Assembly: GCF_021917145.1 (NCBI RefSeq)
Contig: NC_061061.1
Coordinates: 9,185,390 to 9,249,389 of the forward strand
Reading direction: 5' to 3'
DNA from: Hypomesus transpacificus
Lineage: Eukaryota > Chordata > Actinopteri > Osmeriformes > Osmeridae
Length of the DNA: 64,000 nt
Shown: piece by piece, positions 1-10,722 of the stretch
How positions within the stretch are numbered: the stretch's first letter is position 1
How the letters are laid out: every line of letters starts with the position of its first letter
The notes under the pieces: generated by a model
What the model was told of the DNA's origin: nothing
The model's database searches: none
The model's input: only the letters and a program-made list of their open reading frames with translations
Program-made: the position numbers and the translations under genes

Positions 1-147
1 GGAAAGTTCCCAACCCCTCACAAGACAATTGTTCTCACAACATCATCCATTTCATTATACAGTAACATTGTCATGATGGTGTGCGTTTGAGATTTCTTAA
101 TTGCTGAAGTAAAACAACTAAACGTCAAAACGTGTTTGTTCTTCCAG

Positions 148-2323
148 ACCGTCAGATTCGCCAGCGTGCCTGCGCTCTGAAGGACACAGTCCACGCCATC
201 ATCCGAGACGAGCTGGACGAAGACTTTGAGAAGATCTGTGAAGACATCAAGGAGTCACGCAGCACAAGAGGTGAGTGTGCTTCGTGTTCCCCGTCTGGAA
301 AGACCCTCAATACGCTTTCTCAGCTGTGGAGTAAAGGTAGCCTAGACCATTTCAACAAAACTGTCATTAAATGTTTAGTAAATGCACCCCTAAGGAGTCT
401 GTGTCTCAAAAACGTCCCTGAGACAGCCTCCTCTGTGTTCCCTGTAGGCTGCTCAAAGTCAAGGTTCGCTCCATCCTACTACCATGTCCTGCCCAGACAG
501 CCCCAGGCAGTGGAGCCCCCCACCGCTGAGGCTGCCCCTCCCAGAGATCTGCCACAGGCCTCTCTTGCAGTCGCCAGCACTCCTCGACACCCAGGTCACC
601 ACCTACTGATGCCCCTGGGAATACCGGCAATACAGAACTACAACACCCAATATCACTAATCAACCTGATATCTAGCTATGTGTTATTTGTATTTGGCTGT
701 GGTTCTTTAGGTCCCTTTTTAGAGGGGTATGGTACATTAGGAAGATGCTTCCTTCTTTTTCAGTCCCGTACGAGAGGTTGCAATCCTAACTGGTTCATTC
801 AAATTCCTTGCGTCTTGTTCCACTGTTTCTCAAAGTGGCTTGTTCCCACAGCAGCCTATAGGAGGAAGAGGAGGAAGGGCCGCTGGTGCAACGGCTACCT
901 GACCAGGAAGAAGGCTTCTCCTCACGCGTCCAAAGACGACTCAAACCTGCCTGACTCTGGGGAAGACGAGGAGGAGGAGGAAGAGGAGACTGACGGAAAA
1001 GTGATGGAGAGTGAGGAGGGTGAAGAGCAGGACACAGAGGGATTTAATGCTGAGCATGCCCAGACGGAGCAGGAGATCCAGCCAATGGAGGAGGAGGAGG
1101 CTGGGGAGATGGCCACTCGGGAACCTGCAGAGAGGGACAAAGCAAACAGCCATGCGCCAGGGGAGGGGGGAGACGGGAACAGCCAGGCTGCAGTAAAAGG
1201 GGGAGAGCAGACCAGCCAGGCGTCGTTGGAAGGGGGAGAAAGGAACAGCCAAGTGTCAACGAAGGGTAGAGACCAGAGGAGCTGTTCCCCCTCTGAAGCG
1301 GGAGACCAGAAGCTCCATGGCCCAGTAGAGGTAGGGGATCAAAGCAGCCAGGGCCCGTCAGACGAAGGAGAACAAGGCCAGAAGTCCACCACTCAGATCA
1401 CCGAAGCTGAGACACTAAAGCCAGCTGTGGAGGAGGAGGCTAGTACAGGTTAGTGCTAAAACATAACCACTGCCGAGTCACCAAGTGCTTTGCTTGTGCC
1501 AGGAATGCTGCTGGCTAAGTGCTGTTTGTTAATATATTCATGGGCTCCAGTAAGTCCCGTTTTTTTGTATCATGTCTCAGAGAAGGGCACAAGGCGTATG
1601 ACCCGTGGCCTGAAGAGCCAAGTTCTGCAACAGCAGATGATCGATGTGGACAAAGCCCTGGAGATCCTGGACCAGAAGATACCTCCACTCGTCGTGGACA
1701 GAGATAAGCTTAAGGTGAAATATCGCTGCCATGCTTCTCAAGCAAGGAACATTACCCATTCACATAAATCAGCCTCTGCTGTGTGGTCAGTTGGTATAGA
1801 AGCCGCTTTCTTGTGTTTCAGGAGCTGCTACTGAGAGTGGTTTCGAAAACAGAGGGCTATGAGGTCTATCAGCTAGAGAAGCTATACGCTCTGCTGTCTC
1901 AGAGCATCTACAGACACCGCAGAGACTATGACAAGACCAGTCTCCTACAGGTTGGTTGTTTATTCAGTTTTTCTACCTTCTTTTCCTAATAGTCTGGACA
2001 TGTTGACATCAGATCTAAAACAGGCATGTAATCAACATACAGGATATCTGAATGTGTATGGACAGCTGTGGTTCACAGCTAATAATGAAGAACGCTATCT
2101 GCAGTTTCCAATTGTCCACTTACATTAACATAAAAATGTAGATGTGAGATGAGATTTTAATTAAACATTCAAAGAGCCCCAATTAAGACCTCACATCTTT
2201 TTTTCTTGTATGAAACCACCAAATTGTATTATTTGTTTCAAATAATTTCATTTGTGTTTACGCATTTTGGCCTCTATTGTGTCTTTCTAGGAGATGGAGA
2301 AAGAAATTGAAGATTTTTGCTAG
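148..2323 (+). CDS. atad2: ATAD2, 3' part (C-terminal six coding exons)
   Basis: ATAD2 is a nuclear AAA+ ATPase with a bromodomain that reads acetylated histones. Only the C-terminal end lies in the window; the ATPase and most of the bromodomain lie to the left. Coding exons read as 148-270, 448-594, 852-1448, 1581-1714, 1822-1950 and 2291-2323 (TAG), and all join in frame at GT/AG sites. The first exon holds the last bromodomain helix and linker (RQRACALKDTVHAIIRDELD). The second has the conserved APSYYHV motif. The third is a long acidic, Glu-rich, poorly conserved exon. The last three give the conserved tail (TRGLKSQ, YEVYQLEKLYALLSQ, IYRHRRDYDKTSL). The tail supports ATAD2, and the position beside zhx1 matches human synteny. 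The third exon contains degenerate repeats of about 14 residues built around GGE/GDQ-SQ. The exon model comes from splice consensus and homology, not transcripts. Confidence 0.93.
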
Positions 2324-2452
2324 TCACGATGATATGACCTGCTAAAAGGACCCACACTTTTTTGCTTAAAAATGTATGAATTTTGATAGAAATATACAGA
2401 TTGTATTTTGTGTATTTCCTATGAATTTTTATGTTTTTTTTAATTACTGTTT

Positions 2453-2545
2453 AATTAAAGTTTGCCACATTTGATTAGAGTGGTCTTTCTCTCTTTACTT
2501 TTAAATATGTCACTTAACAACAGTGTAATGCCACTAAAAATAAAT
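2453..2545 (+). terminator. Candidate atad2 polyadenylation signals
   Basis: An ATTAAA variant signal lies about 130 bp after the atad2 stop, followed by an AATAAA near 2539. Either would give a short 3' UTR. This is inferred from motif and position only. Confidence 0.4.
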
Positions 2546-2549
2546 TTCA

Positions 2550-3965
2550 CCTGTGTTGCTGACTTGTATGAAGAGGATTCTGAGGCTGAGACAGACATGA
2601 TATGTCAGATATATGTCTGATCAAGCAGTGTGACTAAAAATAACCCAATCTTCACCAGCAACAAGCCTGTTGATGAATTATGTCGGGCTTTGCTTTTACA
2701 GACCGAATGCCCGTGGATATGGCTGTGCTTGTGAATGTTTCTTTCTGGAGTTAATTAATTTTTCACTAAAGGGATCAAAATGGAGGCAGCTAAGCCTTTT
2801 GAAATAAAGTTGAAGTGGCCCAGTACTAATTTTTGTAATATGTCTCTTCACTCCTGAAAAGGAAAAGTGGCGTGGACATATTTTGAAATTGAAAGCGGCA
2901 TGTTGTCAGGTCACGTGAGGTCTGCTACTTTGCACTGTCAAATAAATTATACCACGAACTCAATCGAGTCGTATGTCAAGGTTGCGTATTACAGGAACAT
3001 GAAACATGATTTTACACATTAGACTTTGATTTTGTCCACTGCAGAGTCGCTGTGGAATGACGTCAAGACGTATCACATTGAATGATGACGCCGTTTCATC
3101 ATTAAAACTGCCATTAAAAAGAAATGAAATTCAGGTTTGTTGATACATTGCATGACTACATGTGACAGACTTAGTTCACCTTTGGAGCTGGTTGGTGTTT
3201 CAACAAGTTTGTTAAGCCGTAATAGTTAGAAAGTAACTGTTGAGCTAGGGAGAATGTCAAATTCGAGCATCTGCAGACAGAGGTAGACTGGATTCGGCTG
3301 ACTCCCCTCCACGCACTGTCTCGGAAGACCCGCTAGCCTGCGAGTACTGCAGTCCGGCCAGGCGCGTCATGCCGAGGGCTCGCTAACCGCAGACCAGAAC
3401 ACATTTAAGACGTTCGCCCCCATTGTTGCTGTAAGCTATGCTTGTTTTAATAAGTTAGCTAGCTGTTGAGCTATCTTGCTATCAGACCAACGTTAACGTT
3501 ACCTGACTGCATAGAGTGGCAGACAGTGCACCTATGGTGCTATGAAACAGTACTGCTAGCATTTTGGATAAGCTAACTATAGCTAGCTAGTAGGTATGTA
3601 TTGTACAGTAAGCATACCTATTGCTGTATCGTTTTACAGTATAATGGTTGATAAGACAATGTGATGAGTTTTATTAAACTATAAACTGTAGACAACTGAC
3701 AAGTTTACATTTACAAGTTGAGTACACAGTGCAATAAATAATTTTATATCACTGTCACTGTAAAAACAATGCTTTAAACAGATATCAAAAGGATGACATT
3801 CCACAGTTGTATCTCAGAAGTAATACAGATGGAACTGATCTTGCATTTGCTCTCATGTGTTTCAGCAGGAACATGAAGATGTGAATCCAACCATCTGCTG
3901 CGCAAAGACCCAAGTTGGAGGCTAAGTAGATTCTTCTTCTCTCAGTTTCCCAACGAGTGTGAGCA
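2550..3965 (+). promoter_or_regulatory. atad2-zhx1 intergenic region: putative zhx1 promoter and 5' UTR exons
   Basis: No ORF with homology is seen. A perfect CRE palindrome, TGACGTCA, lies at 3058-3065, followed by a more GC-rich, CpG-containing stretch (about 3290-3430). A possible 5' UTR exon ends at a GTAAGC donor near 3432. A matching acceptor (GTGTTTCAG) ends near 3866, about 100 bp before the zhx1 start codon. Mammalian ZHX genes also have non-coding first exons. The exact start site cannot be read from sequence alone. Confidence 0.45.
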
Positions 3966-6665
3966 ATGTCCAGCAGGAGGAAGTCAACCACACCCTGCAT
4001 GTTGCTGCCATCTGATGTGGAGGAGCAAGAGGACCCAGACATGGAGGTGAGCGAGGAGAGTGTTGGAGGTACGGATGGCTCCTCTGAGAAACCTGCTGAA
4101 GCCCTTGGTCCAGCTGAACCTGACGCAGGTGAGGAATTAGATTATCAATATTTGCTCTTAGTGGACAACATAAAATAAACATAACACTAGTCCATATTCT
4201 GATAACTAGTATCTCTTGTTCTCTGATTGAACTCAAAGCCTCTTTTCATTCCATGTGTATTTTCAGAGCATGACACCAGTCTACCTGAGGGGGAGGACAG
4301 TGTCAATTTTGGAGCAGTCAGACGTAGCAACCATTCAGAGGAGTCCATCAGTGACCTCATTATGGATGGGGGGTTTGTTGAGCCGGATGCTGATGGTAGC
4401 GAAGACCCAACCGTAGCTGCAATTTCCCTCAGCAAGACTCCCATCATGAAGATGAAGAGCAAATCCGAATCCAAGAGGATTGCGCTGTCTCTGAAAGCGG
4501 CGGAGGAGAGTGATGGCGTCGGGGAGAGTGAGGGAGAGCAGGAACCGATTGAAGCGCCTCTGGGCTCCCTCACGCCGGCAGAGCTGATGAGTCCGCTGCT
4601 ACATGCCGAGGCACTAAAACCTGGCCTTTTGCTTAACTTCCCCACCAGCGCTGACCACAAGCAGAAATCCGTGCTGAACTCAGCCTCGATGCTGCCAGCG
4701 GGCCTTGCCCAGGTGCTGTCAGCCCTGCAGGCGCAGCAGAGCGCTGCCCAGGCCCAACTCCTCATCCCTCTGAGCAGCATCCCCTCCTACAACGCAGCCA
4801 TGGACACCAACACTCTACTGGTCAACACTTACAAGAGGTTCCCTTACCCCTCGATGGCAGAGATCCTTGGTCTGGCCTCCCAGACTAAGTTCAGTGAAGA
4901 GCAGATCAAGATCTGGTTCTCGGCCCAGCGGCTGAAACATGGAGTGAGCTGGACCCCAGAGGAAGTGGAGGATGCTAGGAGGAAGCAGTTTAATGGCACG
5001 GTGCATACAGTACCCCAGACCATTACAGTCATCCCAGCGCACCATCTCTCTGCAGCAGCCAACGGCCTTCAGTCCATCCTCCAGACCTGCCAGATCGTGG
5101 GCCAGCCAGGCCTGGTGTTCACCCAGGTGGGCACCACCAGTAGCTTGCCTGTCACCACCCCCATCACCTTGACAGTGGCTGGGGTCCCCAACCAGAGCCA
5201 TACCCCTAAGGCCTGCTCAAGCCAAACTAGCCCAGCAGGTAGTGAGTTGAAGAGGGCTACCACAGTCCAGCCCCCTTCTCTGACCCCCCAGGAGAACTCT
5301 GCCCTCAGCGCCGACCATTTCGGGATGCGACCCAAGAAGTCGAAGGAGCAGTTGGCGGAGCTGAAGGCCAGCTACCTTCGCAACCACTTTGCCAGTGACG
5401 CTGAGATTGCCCGTCTGATGAAGCTGACCAACCTGACAAAGGGGGAGATTAAGAAGTGGTTCAGCGACACACGCTACAACCAGCGCAACTCCAAGAACAG
5501 CCACGTCATTGTGTTCCACGACGGCAACCGAGGCGGTGGAGGTGGCAACGCCACCATCGTCATTGACTCCAGTGATGAGACTCCTCAGTCCCCTCCCCCC
5601 GCAATTCTGCCACCGGTCAAGGAGACACGACCCAAAACCTGGAACCCCTTCCCAGACTTCACCTTGCAGAAGTTCAAGGAAAAGACTCCAGAGCAGCTGG
5701 TGGTCCTGGAGGAAAGCTACCAGAAGTGCGACATGCCCTCCGACGAGGAGCTGAGCCGACTGAGGACGGAGACCAAGCTGACACGGCGAGAGATCGATGC
5801 CTGGTTCACGGAGAAAAGGAAGACCCTAGCTCCCTCGGCAGCTGCTGCCCCTGAGTCCCCTGAACCAGGTGGCGAGCAGATGGATCAAGAAGCAGCAGGC
5901 ACCTCTCCCTCATCCTCGAGGAAGGGCTGTCAGACCCCACCGGGTGGCAGGCGAGCCAGCAGGGACAAGGTGGTGAAAAAGAGCCCTGAGCAGCTCCACG
6001 TCCTGAAGAGCACCTTCGTCCGGACCCAGTGGCCCTCAGCCGAGGACTACGACAGGCTCGCCAAGGAGAGTGGCCTGCCCAGGTCCTACATCGTCAACTG
6101 GTTCGGAGACTCGCGGTACGCATGGAAGAACGGGAACCTCAAGTGGTTCTTCTTTTACCAAAGCGGCAACGTGGAGGGCATCAACGGCAACAAGAACAGG
6201 AAGCGGCGGGTCCGGAACCGCGGCTGGGGACGTTCCCGGAGCAGGAGGGCCAAAAGGTCCGCTGGCGTGGAGAAGTCCCCACCTGTCAAGTTTAAGACAG
6301 GCAGGGACATCCTGAAGGAGTACTATCTCAAGCACAAGTACCTGAACGAGCAGGACCTGGACGAGCTGGTGGCCAAGTCCAACATGGGATATGAGCAGGT
6401 GAGAGAGTGGTTTGCCGAGGTCCAGCGACGGGAGGACATGGGGACGGACCCGTTTGAGGGAGCTGCTGAGAACGATGAGCAGGAGGGAGGGGAGGACCGA
6501 GAGGGGAGGGAGGGGGCAGAGCTAGCACCCGAAGAGCAAAGCAGCACAGTGGTGGAAGAGGAGGAGGATGATGAAGAGGATGATGAAGATGACACTGATG
6601 ATAGCGAGGCCTGGGAGCCTTCTCGGGGGGTCCGGAGGTCAATGTCGGGCCCAGAGGACCAGTGA
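3966..6665 (+). CDS. zhx1: ZHX1, zinc-fingers-and-homeoboxes protein 1, lacking the zinc fingers
   Basis: ZHX1 is a nuclear transcriptional repressor that dimerises with ZHX2/ZHX3 and NF-YA. Two coding exons join in frame: 3966-4128 (starts MSSRRKSTTPCM, the family N-terminus) and 4267-6665, giving about 853 residues (human 873). Five homeodomains are visible, each with a WF pair in helix 3: about residues 235-295, 411-470, 524-580, 624-685 and 728-785. An Arg/Lys-rich segment that looks like a nuclear localisation signal lies between the last two. The C-terminus is highly acidic. The segment after the splice (EHDTSLPEGED) aligns with the second histidine-bearing half of zinc finger 2 in relatives. 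Neither CxxC pair of the usual two C2H2 fingers exists in the exons or in the 138-bp intron. Orthology is clear from the homeodomains, such as WTPEEVEDARRKQFNG and TVHTVPQTITVIP, and from synteny. Confidence 0.95.
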
Positions 6666-8662
6666 TGGTCAGATGATCCCAGAAGTCCAACAGCACAACA
6701 CAAAGTAACCAACAGACTGACAATAATCTGTGTCTTTTAAGGGGCACCAACTGAATAGGTCCCTGGTGTACCCACACAAAACATGCACCTTTTACACTTA
6801 GTGTTGTGTAGATGTATTTGTTTGTCTTGCTAATACTACCAGTTGTTACACAGAGAGTGGACATGACAAGATCAGATGTTTTAATATTGGAAAGGATCTA
6901 GTTCGTTATGGCTAATGAAAAATTTAAAAACCTTGATTTAATCACCACATGTATGTATGTGCATAGAAGTTATATATGTTAACTTCTCTATGTCAGTGAA
7001 AGACAGTAAAAACCTTCTAGTGAATCATTTGGAACATGATGAGGATGTTCCGTTGGAAGTTATGGGATGCAAGGAACGGCTGTGCCAAAGTAAATTGAAT
7101 GTGTTGGTATCTGTGCTACAGATGAGCTGGTAGCCGGAGGTCCAGCGTAGCATGGCCTCTTTGGGTGAATTGACATTTGTAGTACAGACAGACGTGCACT
7201 TTTGACTCATCACTTGATAAACGTGTTGTGGAATCAAATCTTGATTGGGCACCTTAGATCTCTCACACCATTAAATGGCTGTGAGAGACCAGATCTGTTT
7301 TCTCTGAACTAACCAGTATTTTGCCTTTTTTTAGTCCTCTGATTGTAAGTTCAAGAGGATGAACCACACTGACTGCCCCTGTTGATGTTTCAAATACAAG
7401 TCCAGAACGGATATTCATTCAGCACAATAGATCATTATTAACTAGCCTAGCAGCTTTTAACAACATTTAACTATTAACATTGTAGCAGTGTCCACATTTA
7501 TAAAGCTTTGCTGCCTTGAAAGTTTGCATGAATTTTGCATTCATTTAGCATTTTTTACAAAATAAGCTTTATGCAAGTTCAAAAGAGTAAGCTTCAAATG
7601 TTTTCTAATTTATGTCCAAATGCATGTTTGTGTTATAACATTGCTTTTATTTTGTCCATGTGCAGAGGGCTCTCTTTGACACTTATTGCAATCTAAATAC
7701 CAGTTTACTTTGTATCATTTTCTTTAGTCAGCTTTTTCCACTTCTGTAAGCTGTCCTAAATGTCCTAAAAGCCTGTTGGATTGCTGCCTGCTAAACGGTT
7801 GAATATATTAATGAGGTAAAGACTGGATATCAACCTTTGGCCTGAGATCTAAAGCTAAATTAAGCCTGGCTCATTAAAGTGAGCTCAAGTAAACTGTGGA
7901 ACAGATTCTTATCTGAGATGATTCACCAAATACTGTGGTCTTACCACCACTCTGACCCTGACATCCAACTGAGGGATGGTTTCAGCACCTTTTGAAGAGA
8001 CACACCTCTGTGCCTGACAGTACTACACATGGCTCATTCATTTTTTAGGGGGAATTTAACGATAAGCACTGGGAGGAAAGAATGCCTTCTGCTCAAAACG
8101 TTTTGATGTTTTGCATGAGCGTCGAGCATATAAGGTGCTTGTGTGCATTTGCTCAAAAGTTTGCATGTACGCTTACTTATATACTAAAGTATATATCGAT
8201 AGAGATGTCTATGGCCCTGTCTGAATTCTCTGAAAATGCATCTTTCCTACCGACCTTTTATGTTAGAATAGGTTATCCCACATCTTTCTCTACACAACAG
8301 TTTTCTAATATCAATGTACAATTAGGGTTCTGTTTAAGCAAGGGAGATATGAGGTTGCATTTTAGAGAATTTTTATGGGTCTGTCAATTCCCCATGAAGT
8401 TGAATTTGAGACTCCATGCCCTTAATTCTATAGTGCATGCAATAATCAAAACAGGAGCTGATTTTGTAAATATAATATTTGATGTATTTGTATTAAGTAG
8501 CCCCCATTTTGTATGTTTCTATTTATGATCATGATGAATCCTGTCTTAAGTGTATGACATTGATTTAAATGTACAGGTTTTTGAAATGGATAAAGTTTTA
8601 GAGCGTAGTCCTTTTGCAGTGTTCCCTGTGGCTTTGTGTTACACACCTGTCAGCAACACTAT
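6666..8662 (+). other. Probable zhx1 3' UTR, proximal part
   Basis: AT-rich sequence with no credible coding potential; the short ORFs here match nothing I recognise. I see no AATAAA between the zhx1 stop and the Harbinger element, so the transcript probably runs on to the signal near 10494. This is inferred from the motif search and from the absence of another gene start. Confidence 0.45.
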
Positions 8663-9953
8663 GGCTGGGTTGCACCAACATGGATTAAATTAATCCTGGT
8701 TTAGAGTTAATCTAGGGTTAGTAAATCTATGTTTAAACTGGTTTATAATTAATCAGAGATGTGTTGCACATCTTAATTTTAACCCTGGATTAGCTAAACT
8801 AGTTTAAACAAGGGTTAAAACGGGATTAGTTTATGTTCAATGTCCGCCATGATGGATTCCGACGAAATGTAAACAAATTCACAACGTATGTTTAACATAT
8901 ATGGAACTAAATAGCCTTAAATGAATGAATGCACTCTTTCCTAAACTAGCTGCTATTTTGCCTGGGTCTCAGAGTTCAAAAGTGGAGTCATCAGGTATGG
9001 GCGACATGCATAGCCATTGTCCCCCACTTGATGTCCACGGATCTCCCCTCTCTCCAGCAGTGCACAAAGTTGACTGTTGTCAAAGATTCGGCTGTCATGT
9101 GTGGATCCTGGCCATATTGCAACAATGTGTGTGATCTGGGCCTGGTCATCACACACAACTTGGACATTAATTGAGCAGTAGCCCTTTCGATTCCGAAACA
9201 GCTCCCCAGTCTCACCACCTGGGTTGGTAATGGGAATGTAGGTGCAGTCGATAGCCCCAATTACTCCTGGAAAACCTGCTCTCCCATAGAATCCAGCTGT
9301 TGTCTCTCTCCTTGGTACAAAGGGAATGTACTGAGCCTTTAAACTTGCAATTGCCTTGGACACTCTGCTGACAATTCTGCAGACTGTGGATTTATGAACT
9401 CCGAAAAGATCTCCATCAACCATCTGAAAACTCCCTGTAGCATAAAATCGCAAAGCAACTAGGAGCTGGAGAAGCGGTGGCACAGCAAAATTCCTCTCAC
9501 TTCCATGCTTGATTGCTGGTCCAACCTTCCCATTTAGGTATATGACAGACTCTTTTGTAAATCTATACCGCTGTGAAAACTTGCTGTTGTCATAGAATTC
9601 AATTGGGTTTAGCCTAACTCTAATTTTCCTGCGAGGAACTCTTTCGTCTAACCCCATTCAGTGAAGATATGCAGCCATGTTGTCAATAAAACTGAGATAA
9701 ACCTCCTCCAGGGGTGGTTTAAATATAACAGCTAATCCAGGTTTAGACTAGGTTTAAAAGGACTGGTGCAACAGATTTAAATTTAATCTAGATTTAAATG
9801 GAAATTAAACAGAGATTGTCAAAGGGTTAGATTTACCCAGGATTAATTGTTAACCAAGGTTAAACTAGGTTTAAAGTTTGGTGCAACTGGATAAAAATAC
9901 AAACCTGGTTTAAACTCAATTTAAGAGTTAATCCTTGTTGGTGCAACCCAGCC
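8663..9953 (-). mobile_element. PIF/Harbinger DNA transposon, partly degenerate
   Basis: Terminal inverted repeats GGCTGGGTTGCACCAACA (left) and its exact reverse complement (right) bound 1,291 bp. They are flanked by a 3-bp direct repeat TAT, a length typical of PIF/Harbinger. Both subterminal regions are packed with short GTTTAAAC / GGATTAA-type motifs in both orientations, usual transposase-binding architecture. The element encodes a truncated HARBI1-like nuclease on the minus strand. No Myb-like DNA-binding partner ORF is present, so it is non-autonomous. It appears to sit inside the zhx1 3' UTR. The intact 18-bp inverted ends suggest a fairly recent insertion. Confidence 0.9.
8953..9657 (-). 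pseudogene. Truncated HARBI1-like transposase (DDE_4 nuclease)
   Basis: An ORF of 234 codons with the PIF/Harbinger nuclease fold. It has a helix-turn-helix-like segment (FGVHKSTVCRIVSRVSKAI), the first catalytic Asp in GAIDCTYIPI (about residue 137), the PGSTHDSRIF motif (about 187) and the second catalytic Asp in GDNGYACRPYLMTP (about 213). It stops shortly after this, at SETQAK. The C-terminal helix that carries the catalytic Glu in intact family members (an IER/VERAFG-type segment) is absent, and I cannot find it in another frame downstream. Upstream in frame, a TGA separates a short MAAYLH stretch from the start methionine and may replace a Trp codon. It is therefore probably inactive as a transposase. 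Confidence 0.88.
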
Positions 9954-10493
9954 TATGTATACAAGTTACTCCTGTACAGTAGATCAAATGTGTCTATAGA
10001 AGTTACAATTGTCTTATACAAGTATGTAGAAGTACTGTCCTCTTTGCAATTTTTGCAATTGTTCTGTATTTACAAGGAATTCTTTAGTAGTGAGCCGAAG
10101 TTGAATACAAAAATGACTTTTAAGAATGTGTCTGACCAGAACTTCAAACATTACAGACTGCACAGTTACTTTTCCCTCTCTATTTAATTGGAGTTCTAAC
10201 TACAGATTGGATAATGCATTTCTTTTCTCAGCTTTATTTATTTATAGTAAAGACTTTGTTTCAGAAAATATTTTGTCACAATGTTAAGTTTCTTAATTGT
10301 GTCAAGATTTGAGGAAAACGTGAAAGATGGTTGCAAACTTTGAAATATAAACCACGGAGATATGTTACTGTGGAGCTTTGAAAAACACTATTGGAATCAG
10401 CTTTATCCCATGAGATAGACTTTGTACAATGCATTTCTTAAGTCTGAATCTTTGGTTAGACAAAATTTATATTTTATACTTGTTTGAGGACAA

Positions 10494-10499
10494 AATAAA
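10494..10499 (+). terminator. Putative zhx1 polyadenylation signal
   Basis: AATAAA about 225 bp upstream of the next gene's start codon. It is the first such signal after zhx1 that lies outside the transposon, and it leaves very little space for the promoter of the downstream gene. Confidence 0.5.
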
Positions 10500-10722
10500 G
10501 TGCATTTCGATTAAAATACATTCATGCATTGGTCGTCATTTGTAAACATTCTGAAACCTCTCGTCTAAGACCGGAACGTAGGTTTATCCGGAACTAACGT
10601 TTACAACCCTTTTGTGTGCTATCGTAATGCAGAAATGGTACACATCTAAAATCAACACATTAGTATAACTCTATGGTTTAGGGCAGCTGGCTGGGATATA
10701 ATATAGTTTTTCATACAGCAAA

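Noticed and set aside
680-1453. A 257-codon open frame that could be called an independent gene
   Set aside because: Its right part (852-1448) is the acidic exon of atad2 in the correct splice phase; the left part is intron read through.
4129-4266. Zinc fingers hidden in the zhx1 intron
   Set aside because: All three forward frames were read; none contains CxxC...H spacing. The in-frame extension ends at a stop after VDNIK.
6328-6864. Ser- and Pro-rich minus-strand ORFs opposite the zhx1 acidic tail
   Set aside because: They are the antisense of GAG/GAT-rich codons, with no homology.
8082-8528. 148-codon ORF between zhx1 and the Harbinger element
   Set aside because: No recognisable domain and AT-rich composition; most likely zhx1 3' UTR.
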